Source: Balanoglossus misakiensis
Lineage: Eukaryota > Hemichordata
Reading direction: 5' to 3'
DNA length: 64,000 bases
NCBI GenBank assembly: GCA_040954595.2
Contig: CM082593.2
Span: 10,106,001-10,170,000 of the forward strand
The position numbers and the translations under genes were made by a program. Position 1 is the first letter of the stretch; the number at the start of each line of letters is the position of its first letter. The notes beneath the pieces were generated by a model. That model did no database searches, was not told the origin of the DNA, and worked only from the letters and a program-made list of their open reading frames with translations. Below, one piece after another: positions 1 through 11,534 of the stretch.

Positions 1-1608
1 GATTTTTTTTCAAAAATCTGCGAAATTTTGAGATTTTGCAAAGTCGAAAATTTGTCATTTTTTGATGATTTTCACCCATGATTTTTTTTCAAAAAATCGA
101 CGAAATTTTGAGATTTTGCAAAGTCGAAAATTTGTCATTTTTTGATTATTTTCACCCATGATTTTTTTTTTCAAAAAATCGACACAATTTTGAGATTTTG
201 CAAAGTCGAAAATGTGTCATTTTTTGATGATTTTCACCCATGATTTTTTTCAAAAATCGACGAAATTTGAGATTTTGCAAAGTCGAAAATTTGTCATTTT
301 TTGATGATTTTCACCCATGATTTTTTTTCAAAAATCGTCGAAATTTTGAGATTTTGCAAAGTCGAAAATTTGTCATTTTTTGATGATTTTCACCCATGAT
401 TTTTCTCAAAAATCGACGAAATTTTGAGATTTTGCAAAGTCGAAAATTTGTCATTTTTTGATGATTTTCACCCATGTTTTTTTCAAAATTGAACGAACCC
501 ATGATTTTTTTCAAAAATCGACGAAATTTTGAGATTTTGCAAAGTAGAAAATTTGTCATTTTTTAATGATTTTCACCCATGATTTTTTTCAAAAATCGAC
601 GAAATTTTGAGATTTTGCAAAGTCGAAAATTTGTCATTTTTTGATTATTTTCAACCATGATTTTTTTCAAAAATCAACGAACCCATGATTTTTTTTCAAA
701 AATCGACAAAATTTTGAGATTTTGCAAAGTCGAAAATTTGTCATTTTTTGATGATTTTCACCCATGATTTTTCTCAAAAATCGACGAAATTTTGAGATTT
801 TGCAAAGTCGAAAATTTGTCATTTTTTGATGATTTTCACCCATGATTTTTTTTCAAAAATCGACGAAATTTTGAGATTTTGCAAAGTCGAAAATTTGTAA
901 TTTTTTGATGATTTTCACCCATGTTTTTTTTCAAAATTGAACGAACCCATGATTTTTTTCAAAAATCGACGAAATTTTGAGATTTTGCAAAGACGAAAAT
1001 TTGTAATTTTTTGATGATTTTCACCCATGACTTTTTTTCAAAAATTTACGAAATTTTGAGATTTTGCAAAGTCGAAAATTTGTCATTTTTTGATGATTTT
1101 CACCCATGATTTTTCTCAAAAATCGACGAAATTTTGAGATTTTGGAAAGTCGAAAATTTGTCACTTTTTGATGATTTTCACCCATAATTTTTTTTCAAAA
1201 ATTGACGAAATTTTGAGATTTTGCAAAGTCGAAAATTTGTCATTTATTAATGATTTTCACCCATGATTTTTTTTTCAAAAATAGACAAAATTTTGAGATT
1301 TTGCAAAGTCGAAAATTTGTAATTTTTTGATGATTTTCACCCATGGTTTTTTCAAAATTGAACGAACCCATGATTTTTTTCAAAAATCGACGAAATTTTT
1401 AGATTTTGCAAAGTCGAAAATTTGTCATTTTTTGATGATTTCCACCCATGATTTTTTTCAAAAATCGACGAAATTTTGAGATTTTGCAAAGTCGAAAATT
1501 TGTCATTTTTTGATGATTTTCACCCATGATTTTTTTCAAAAATCGACGAAATTTTTAGATTTTGCAAAGTCGAAAATTTGTCATTTTTTGATGATTTTCA
1601 CCCATGTT
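1..1608 (+). repeat. 1.6 kb duplicated segment, copy 1
   Basis: This matches 6,797-8,401 at a constant offset of about 6,797 bp. The short units near 476, 658, 923 and 1,344 correspond to those near 7,273, 7,456, 7,720 and 8,140. One visible difference is GCAAAGTCG near 442 against GCAATGTCG near 7,231. The match fails just after 1,608, where the next monomer has AAAGTCG in this copy and AAATTCG in the other. Confidence 0.8.
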
Positions 1609-4600
1609 TTTTTTTTCAAAAATCGACGAAATTTTGAGATTTTGCAAAGTCGAAAATTTGTCATTTTTTGATGATTTTCACCCATGATTTTTTTCAAAAA
1701 TCGACGAAATTTTGAGATTTTGCAAAGTCGAAAATTTGTCATTTTTGATGATTTTCACCCATGATTTTTTTCAAAAATCGACGAAATTTTTAGATTTTGC
1801 AAAGTCGAAAATTTGTAATTTTTTGATGATTTTTACCCATGATTTTTTTTTCAAAAATCGACGAAATTTTGAGATTTTGCAAAGACGAAAATTTGTCATT
1901 TTTTGATGAATTTCACCCATGACTTTTTTTCAAAAATTTACGAAATTTTGAGATTTTGCAAAGTCGAAAATTTGTCATTTTTTGATGATTTTCACCCATG
2001 TTTTTTTTTTCAAAAATCGACGAAATTTTGAGATTTTGCAAATTCGAAAATTTGTAATTTTTTGATGATTTTCACCCATGTTTTTTTTCAAAAATCAACG
2101 AACCCATGATTTTTTTTCAAAAAAGGACAAAATTTTGAGATTTTGCAAAGTCGAAAATTTGTCATTTTTTGATGATTTTCACCCATGATTTTTTTTCAAA
2201 AATCTGCGAAATTTTGAGATTTTGCAAAGTCGAAAATTTGTCATTTTTTGATGATTTTCACCCATGATTTTTTTTCAAAAAATCGACGAAATTTTGAGAT
2301 TTTGCAAAGTCGAAAATTTGTCATTTTTTGATTATTTTCAACCATGATTTTTTTCAAAAATCAACGAACCCATGATTTTTTTTCAAAAATCGACAAAATT
2401 TTGAGATTTTGCAAAGTCGAAAATTTGTCATTTTTTGATGATTTTCACCCATGATTTTTTTTCAAAAATCGACGAAATTTTGAGATTTTGCAAAGTCGAA
2501 AATTTGTAATTTTTTGATGATTTTCACCCATGTTTTTTTTCAAAATTGAACGAACCCATGATTTTTTTCAAAAATCGACGAAATTTTGAGATTTTGCAAA
2601 GACGAAAATTTGTAATTTTTTGATGATTTTCACCCATGACTTTTTTTCAAAAATTTACGAAATTTTGAGATTTTGCAAAGTCGAAAATTTGTCATTTTTT
2701 GATGATTTTCACCCATGATTTTTCTCAAAAATCGACGAAATTTTGAGATTTTGGAAAGTCGAAAATTTGTCATTTTTTGATGATTTTCACCCATGATTTT
2801 TTTTCAAAAATTGACGAAATTTTGAGATTTTGCAAAGTCGAAAATTTGTCATTTATTAATGATTTTCACCGATGATTTTTTTTTCAAAAATAGACAAAAT
2901 TTTGAGATTTTGCAAAGTCGAAAATTTGTAATTTTTTGATGATTTTCACCCATGTTTTTTTCAAAATTGAACGAACCCATGATTTTTTTCAAAAATCGAC
3001 GAAATTTTTAGATTTTGCAAAGTCGAAAATTTGTCATTTTTTGATGATTTTCACCCATGATTTTTCTCAAAAATCGACGAAATTTTGAGATTTTGCAAAG
3101 TCGAAAATTTTTCATTTTTTGATGATTTTCACCCATGATTCTTTTCAAAAATCTACGAAATTTTGAGATTTTGCAAAGTCGAAAATTTGTCATTTTTTGA
3201 TGATTTTCACCCATGATTTTTTTTCAAAAATCTGCGAAATTTTGAGATTTTGCAAAGTCGAAAATTTGTCATTTTTTGATGATTTTCACCCATGATTTTT
3301 TTTCAAAAAATCGACGAAATTTTGAGATTTTGCAAAGTCGAAAATTTGTCATTTTTTGATTATTTTCACCCATGATTTTTTTTTTCAAAAAATCGACACA
3401 ATTTTGAGATTTTGCAAAGTCGAAAATGTGTCATTTTTTGATGATTTTCACCCATGATTTTTTTCAAAAATCGACGAAATTTGAGATTTTGCAAAGTCGA
3501 AAATTTGTCATTTTTTGATGATTTTCACCCATGATTTTTTTTCAAAAATCGTCGAAATTTTGAGATTTTGCAAAGTCGAAAATTTGTCATTTTTTGATGA
3601 TTTTCACCCATGATTTTTCTCAAAAATCGACGAAATTTTGAGATTTTGCAAAGTCGAAAATTTGTCATTTTTTGATGATTTCCACCCATGATTTTTTTCA
3701 AAAATCGACGAAATTTTGAGATTTTGCAAAGTCGAAAATTTGTCATTTTTGATGATTTTCACCCATGATTTTTTTCAAAAATCGACGAAATTTTTAGATT
3801 TTGCAAAGTCGAAAATTTGTAATTTTTTGATGATTTTTACCCATGATTTTTTTTTCAAAAATCGACGAAATTTTGAGATTTTGCAAAGACGAAAATTTGT
3901 CATTTTTTGATGAATTTCACCCATGACTTTTTTTCAAAAATTTACGAAATTTTGAGATTTTGCAAAGTCGAAAATTTGTCATTTTTTGATGATTTTCACC
4001 CATGTTTTTTTTTTCAAAAATCGACGAAATTTTGAGATTTTGCAAATTCGAAAATTTGTAATTTTTTGATGATTTTCACCCATGTTTTTTTTCAAAAATC
4101 AACGAACCCATGATTTTTTTTCAAAAAAGGACAAAATTTTGAGATTTTGCAAAGTCGAAAATTTGTCATTTTTTGATGATTTTCACCCATGATTTTTTTT
4201 CAAAAATCTGCGAAATTTTGAGATTTTGCAAAGTCGAAAATTTGTCATTTTTTGATGATTTTCACCCATGATTTTTTTTCAAAAATCGACGAAATTTTGA
4301 GATTTTGCAAAGTCGAAAATTTGTAATTTTTTGATGATTTTCACCCATGTTTTTTTTCAAAATTGAACGAACCCATGATTTTTTTCAAAAATCGACGAAA
4401 TTTTGAGATTTTGCAAAGACGAAAATTTGTAATTTTTTGATGATTTTCACCCATGACTTTTTTTCAAAAATTTACGAAATTTTGAGATTTTGCAAAGTCG
4501 AAAATTTGTCATTTTTTGATGATTTTCACCCATGATTTTTCTCAAAAATCGACGAAATTTTGAGATTTTGGAAAGTCGAAAATTTGTCATTTTTTGATGA

Positions 4601-6796
4601 TTTTCACCCATGATTTTTTTCAAAAATTGACGAAATTTTGAGATTTTGCAAAGTCGAAAATTTGTCATTTATTAATGATTTTCACCGATGATTTTTTTTT
4701 CAAAAATAGACAAAATTTTGAGATTTTGCAAAGTCGAAAATTTGTAATTTTTTGATGATTTTCACCCATGTTTTTTTCAAAATTGAACGAACCCATGATT
4801 TTTTTCAAAAATCGACGAAATTTTTAGATTTTGCAAAGTCGAAAATTTGTCATTTTTTGATGATTTTCACCCATGATTTTTCTCAAAAATCGACGAAATT
4901 TTGAGATTTTGCAAAGTCGAAAATTTTTCATTTTTTGATGATTTTCACCCATGATTCTTTTCAAAAATCTACGAAATTTTGAGATTTTGCAAAGTCGAAA
5001 ATTTGTCATTTTTTGATGATTTTCACCCATGATTTTTTTTCAAAAATCTGCGAAATTTTGAGATTTTGCAAAGTCGAAAATTTGTCATATTTTGATGATT
5101 TTCACCCATGATTTTTTTTCAAAAAATCGACGAAATTTTGAGATTTTGCAAAGTCGAAAATTTGTCATTTTTTGATTATTTTCACCCATGATTTTTTTTT
5201 TCAAAAAATCGACACAATTTTGAGATTTTGCAAAGTCGAAAATGTGTCATTTTTTGATGATTTTCACCCATGATTTTTTTCAAAAATCGACGAAATTTGA
5301 GATTTTGCAAAGTCGAAAATTTGTCATTTTTTGATGATTTTCACCCATGATTTTTTTTCAAAAATCGTCGAAATTTTGAGATTTTGCAAAGTCGAAAATT
5401 TGTCATTTTTTGATGATTTTCACCCATGATTTTTCTCAAAAATCGACGAAATTTTGAGATTTTGCAAAGTCGAAAATTTGTCATTTTTTGATGATTTCCA
5501 CCCATGATTTTTTTCAAAAATCGACGAAATTTTGAGATTTTGCAAAGTCGAAAATTTGTCATTTTTTGATGATTTTCACCCATGTTTTTTTTTTCAAAAA
5601 TCGACGAAATTTTGAGATTTTGCAAATTCGAAAATTTGTAATTTTTTGATGATTTTCACCCATGTTTTTTTTCAAAAATCAACGAACCCATGATTTTTTT
5701 TCAAAAAAGGACAAAATTTTGAGATTTTGCAAAGTCGAAAATTTGTCATTTTTTGATGATTTTCACCCATGATTTTTTTTCAAAAATCTGCGAAATTTTG
5801 AGATTTTGCAAAGTCGAAAATTTGTCATTTTTTGATGATTTTCACCCATGATTTTTTTTCAAAAAATCGACGAAATTTTGAGATTTTGCAAAGTCGAAAA
5901 TTTGTCATTTTTTGATTATTTTCAACCATGATTTTTTTCAAAAATCAACGAACCCATGATTTTTTTTCAAAAATCGACAAAATTTTGAGATTTTGCAAAG
6001 TCGAAAATTTGTCATTTTTTGATGATTTTCACCCATGATTTTTTTTCAAAAATCGACGAAATTTTGAGATTTTGCAAAGTCGAAAATTTGTAATTTTTTG
6101 ATGATTTTCACCCATGTTTTTTTTCAAAATTGAACGAACCCATGATTTTTTTCAAAAATCGACGAAATTTTGAGATTTTGCAAAGACGAAAATTTGTAAT
6201 TTTTTGATGATTTTCACCCATGACTTTTTTTCAAAAATTTACGAAATTTTGAGATTTTGCAAAGTCGAAAATTTGTTATTTTTTATGATTTTCACCCATG
6301 ATTTTTCTCAAAAATCGACGAAATTTTGAGATTTTGGAAAGTCGAAAATTTGTCAGTTTTGATGATTTTCACCCATGATTTTTTTTCAAAAATTGACGAA
6401 ATTTTGAGATTTTGCAAAGTCGAAAATTTGTCATTTATTAATGATTTTCACCGATGATTTTTTTTTCAAAAATAGACAAAATTTTGAGATTTTGCAAAGT
6501 CGAAAATTTGTAATTTTTTGATGATTTTCACCCATGTTTTTTTCAAAATTGAACGAACCCATGATTTTTTTCAAAAATCGACGAAATTTTTAGATTTTGC
6601 AAAGTCGAAAATTTGTCATTTTTTGATGATTTTCACCCATGATTTTTCTCAAAAATCGACGAAATTTTGAGATTTTGCAAAGTCGAAAATTTTTCATTTT
6701 TTGATGATTTTCACCCATGATTCTTTTCAAAAATCTACGAAATTTTGAGATTTTGCAAAGTCGAAAATTTGTCATTTTTTGATGATTTTCACCCAT

Positions 6797-8401
6797 GATT
6801 TTTTTTCAAAAATCTGCGAAATTTTGAGATTTTGCAAAGTCGAAAATTTGTCATTTTTTGATGATTTTCACCCATGATTTTTTTTCAAAAAATCGACGAA
6901 ATTTTGAGATTTTGCAAAGTCGAAAATTTGTCATTTTTTGATTATTTTCACCCATGATTTTTTTTTTCAAAAAATCGACACAATTTTGAGATTTTGCAAA
7001 GTCGAAAATGTGTCATTTTTTGATGATTTTCACCCATGATTTTTTTCAAAAATCGACGAAATTTGAGATTTTGCAAAGTCGAAAATTTGTCATTTTTTGA
7101 TGATTTTCACCCATGATTTTTTTTCAAAAATCGTCGAAATTTTGAGATTTTGCAAAGTCGAAAATTTGTCATTTTTTGATGATTTTCACCCATGATTTTT
7201 CTCAAAAATCGACGAAATTTTGAGATTTTGCAATGTCGAAAATTTGTCATTTTTTGATGATTTTCACCCATGTTTTTTTCAAAATTGAACGAACCCATGA
7301 TTTTTTTCAAAAATCGACGAAATTTTGAGATTTTGCAAAGTAGAAAATTTGTCATTTTTTAATGATTTTCACCCATGATTTTTTTCAAAAATCGACGAAA
7401 TTTTGAGATTTTGCAAAGTCGAAAATTTGTCATTTTTTGATTATTTTCAACCATGATTTTTTTCAAAAATCAACGAACCCATGATTTTTTTTCAAAAATC
7501 GACAAAATTTTGAGATTTTGCAAAGTCGAAAATTTGTCATTTTTTGATGATTTTCACCCATGATTTTTCTCAAAAATCGACGAAATTTTGAGATTTTGCA
7601 AAGTCGAAAATTTGTCATTTTTTGATGATTTTCACCCATGATTTTTTTTCAAAAATCGACGAAATTTTGAGATTTTGCAAAGTCGAAAATTTGTAATTTT
7701 TTGATGATTTTCACCCATGTTTTTTTTCAAAATTGAACGAACCCATGATTTTTTTCAAAAATCGACGAAATTTTGAGATTTTGCAAAGACGAAAATTTGT
7801 AATTTTTTGATGATTTTCACCCATGACTTTTTTTCAAAAATTTACGAAATTTTGAGATTTTGCAAAGTCGAAAATTTGTCATTTTTTGATGATTTTCACC
7901 CATGATTTTTCTCAAAAATCGACGAAATTTTGAGATTTTGGAAAGTCGAAAATTTGTCACTTTTTGATGATTTTCACCCATAATTTTTTTTCAAAAATTG
8001 ACGAAATTTTGAGATTTTGCAAAGTCGAAAATTTGTCATTTATTAATGATTTTCACCCATGATTTTTTTTTCAAAAATAGACAAAATTTTGAGATTTTGC
8101 AAAGTCGAAAATTTGTAATTTTTTGATGATTTTCACCCATGGTTTTTTCAAAATTGAACGAACCCATGATTTTTTTCAAAAATCGACGAAATTTTTAGAT
8201 TTTGCAAAGTCGAAAATTTGTCATTTTTTGATGATTTCCACCCATGATTTTTTTCAAAAATCGACGAAATTTTGAGATTTTGCAAAGTCGAAAATTTGTC
8301 ATTTTTTGATGATTTTCACCCATGATTTTTTTCAAAAATCGACGAAATTTTTAGATTTTGCAAAGTCGAAAATTTGTCATTTTTTGATGATTTTCACCCA
8401 T
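6797..8401 (+). repeat. 1.6 kb duplicated segment, copy 2
   Basis: Partner of 1-1,608. It keeps the same order of variant monomers, including the CACTTTTTGATG and CACCCATAATTTT variants near 7,958-7,990 (1,160-1,190 in copy 1). Related sequence recurs at 9,450-10,000, 36,540-37,020 and 39,060-39,480, so this is the commonest module of the left-type domains. Confidence 0.8.
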
Positions 8402-8589
8402 GTTTTTTTTTTCAAAAATCGACGAAATTTTGAGATTTTGCAAATTCGAAAATTTGTAATTTTTTGATGATTTTCACCCATGTTTTTTTTTCAAAAATCA
8501 ACGAACCCATGATTTTTTTTCAAAAAAGGACAAAATTTTGAGATTTTGCAAAGTCGAAAATTTGTCATTTTTTGATGATTTTCACCCAT

Positions 8590-8654
8590 GATTTTTCTCC
8601 AAAAATCGATTTGCAAAGTCGAAAATTTGTCATTTTTTGATGATTTTCACCCAT
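8590..8654 (+). repeat. Uniquely truncated monomer (65 bp)
   Basis: This unit reads TTTTTCTCCAAAAATCGAT and then TTGCAAAG. About 14 bp between TCGA and TTTGC are missing, and it carries an extra C after CTC. I saw no second copy. It lies where the related arrays at 37 and 38 kb pass directly from a GGACAAAA monomer to a CATTTATTAATT monomer, so it belongs to a segment present only at 8.57-8.71 kb. Confidence 0.85.
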
Positions 8655-11293
8655 GATTTTTTTTCAAAAATCGACGAAATTTTGAGATTTTGCAAAGTCG
8701 AAAATTTGTCATTTATTAATTATTTTCACCCATGATTATTTATCAAAAATCGACAAAATTTTGAGATTTTGCAAAGTCGAAAATTTGTAATTTTTTGATG
8801 ATTTTCACCCATGTTTTTTTTCAAAATTGAACGAACCCATGATTTTTTTTCAAAAATCGACGAAATTTTGAGATTTTGCAAAGACGAAACTTTGTAATTT
8901 TTTGATGATTTTCACCCATGACTTTTTTTCAAAAATTTACGAAATTTTGAGATTTTGCAAAGTCGAAAATTTGTCATTTTTTGATAATTTTCACCAATGA
9001 TTTTTTTTCAAAAATCGACGAAATTTTGAGATTTTGCAAAGTCGAAAATTTGTCATTTTTTGATGATTTTCACCCATGATTTTTCTCAAAAATCGACGAA
9101 ATTTTGAGATTTTGCAAAGTCGAAAATTTGTCATTTTTTGATGATTTTCACCCATGTTTTTTTCAAAATTGAACGAACCCATGATTTTTCTCAAAAATCG
9201 ACGAAATTTTGAGATTTTGCAAAGTAGAAAATTTGTCATTTTTTAATGATTTTCAACCATGATTTTTTTCAAAAATCGACGAAATTTGGAGATTTTGCAA
9301 AGTCGAAAATTTGTCATTTTTTGATTATTTTCAACCATGATTTTTTTCAAAAATCAACGAACCCATGATTTTTTTTCAAAAATCGACAAAATTTTGAGAT
9401 TTTGCAAAGTCGAAAATTTGTCATTTTTTGATGATTTTCACCCATGACTTTTTTTCAAAAATTTACGAAATTTTGAGATTTTGCAAAGTCGAAAATTTGT
9501 CATTTTTTGATGATTTTCACCCATGATTTTTCTCAAAAATCGACGAAATTTTGAGATTTTGGAAAGTCGAAAATTTGTCACTTTTTGATGATTTTCACCC
9601 ATAATTTTTTTTCAAAAATTGACGAAATTTTGAGATTTTGCAAAGTCGAAAATTTGTCATTTATTAATGATTTTCACCCATGATTTTTTTTTCAAAAATA
9701 GACAAAATTTTGAGATTTTGCAAAGTCGAAAATTTGTAATTTTTTGATGATTTTCACCCATGGTTTTTTCAAAATTGAACGAACCCATGATTTTTTTCAA
9801 AAATCGACGAAATTTTTAGATTTTGCAAAGTCGAAAATTTGTCATTTTTTGATGATTTCCACCCATGATTTTTTTCAAAAATCGACGAAATTTTGAGATT
9901 TTGCAAAGTCGAAAATTTGTCATTTTTTGATGATTTTCACCCATGATTTTTTTCAAAAATCGACGAAATTTTTAGATTTTGCAAAGTCGAAAATTTGTAA
10001 TTTTTTGATGATTTTTACCCATGATTTTTTTTTTCAAAAATCGACGAAATTTTGAGATTTTGCAAAGACGAAAATTTGTAATTTTTTGATGATTTTCACC
10101 CATGACTTTTTTTCAAAAATTTACGAAATTTTGAGATTTTGCAAAGTCGAAAATTTGTCATTTTTTGATGATTTTCACCCATGTTTTTTTTTTCAAAAAT
10201 CGACGAAATTTTGAGATTTTGCAAATTCGAAAATTTGTAATTTTTTGATGATTTTCACCCATGTTTTTTTTCAAAAATCAACGAACCCATGATTTTTTTT
10301 CAAAAAAGGACAAAATTTTTAGATTTTGCAAAGTCGAAAATTTGTCATTTTTTGATGATTTTCACCCATGATTTTTCTCAAAAATCGACGAAATTTTGAG
10401 ATTTTGCAAAGTCGAAAATTTGTCATTTTTTGATGATTTTCACCCATGATTTTTTTTCAAAAATCGACGAAATTTTGAGATTTTGCAGTAAAAAAATTGT
10501 CATTATTTGATGATTTTCGACCATGATTTTTTTCAAAATTGACGAAATTTTGAGATTTTGCAGTCGAAAATTTGTCATTTTTTGATCATTTTCCCCCATG
10601 ATTTTTTTCAAAAATCGACGAAATTTTCAGATTTTGCAAAGTCGAAAATTTGTCATTTTTTCATGATTTTCACCCATGATTTTTTCAAAAATCGACGAAA
10701 TTTTGAGATTTTGCAAAGTCGAAAATTTGTCATTTTTTGATGATTTTCACCCATGTCTTTTTTCAAAAATCGACGAAATTTTGAGATTTTGCAGTCAAAA
10801 AATTTTCATTTTTTGATGATTTTCAACAATTTTTTTAAAAAATCGACGAAAATTTGAGATTTTGCAGTAAAAAATTTGTCATTTTTTGATGATTTTCACC
10901 CATGATTTTTTCAAAATTGGCAAAATTTTGAGATTTTGCAAAGTCGAAAATTTGTCATTTTTTGATGATTTTCACCCATGATTTTTTTTCACAAATCGAC
11001 GAAATTTTGAGATTTTGTAGTCGTAAATTTGTCATTTTTTGATGATTTTTACCCATGATTTTTTTTCAAAAATGGACGAAATTTTGAGATTTTGCAAAGT
11101 CGAAAATTTGTTATTTTTTGATGATTTTCACCCATGTCTTTTTTTAAAAATCGACGAAATTTTGAGATTTTGCAAAGAGGAAAATTTGTCATTTTTTCAT
11201 GATTTTCCCCCATGATTTTTTTCAAAAATCGACGAAATTTTGAGATTTTGCAAAGTCGACGAAAATGTGTCATTTTTTTTATGATTTTCACCC

Positions 11294-11336
11294 GTTTTTT
11301 TTTCAAAATTTGTCATTTTTGATGATTTTTATCCAT
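11294..11336 (+). repeat. Short unit type S3 (43 bp)
   Basis: The T tract joins directly to CAAAATTTGTCATT, removing about 35 bp from the TCGACG segment through AAAGTC. The endpoints share AAAA (in CAAAAATCG and CGAAAATTTG), consistent with deletion or exchange at a 4-base microhomology. It is preceded by CACCCG with ATG lost. It is independent of the S1/S2 deletion. Confidence 0.82.
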
Positions 11337-11490
11337 GATTTTTTTTCAAAAATGGACGAAATTTTGAGATTTTGCAAAGACGAAAATTTGTAATTTTTTG
11401 ATGATTTTCACCAATGATTTTTTTTCAAAAAACGACGAAATTTTGAGATTTTGCAGAGGAAAATGTGTCATTTTTTGATGATTTTCACCC

Positions 11491-11534
11491 GTTTTTTTTT
11501 CAAAATTTGTCATTTTTTGATGATTTTCACCCAT
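11491..11534 (+). repeat. Short unit type S3, second copy (44 bp)
   Basis: It has the same junction as the unit at 11,294-11,336, again after a CACCCG context, about 198 bp downstream. Both lie inside the divergent island and I saw no others. They probably come from one deletion later copied within the island. Confidence 0.82.

Larger units (their letters stand above)
1..10447 (+). repeat. Left domain: mosaic 1.6-2.0 kb higher-order repeats
   Basis: About 25 short units occur here, often in S1-S2-S2 order. Several overlapping duplications can be traced. Sequence 1 to about 1,608 matches 6,797 to about 8,401. Sequence 1,640-2,250 matches 3,644-4,250 (offset about 2,004). Sequence 2,080-3,680 matches 5,665-7,260 (offset about 3,584). 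The block 3,008-3,690 recurs at 4,824 and 6,590. Marker variants are CAAAAATCTGCG, GATTCTTTTC with TCTACG, TTTCTCAAAAATCG, TTTGGAAAGTCG and GATGATTTCCACCC. The pattern is repeated unequal exchange with different breakpoints, not one regular period. Confidence 0.85.
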
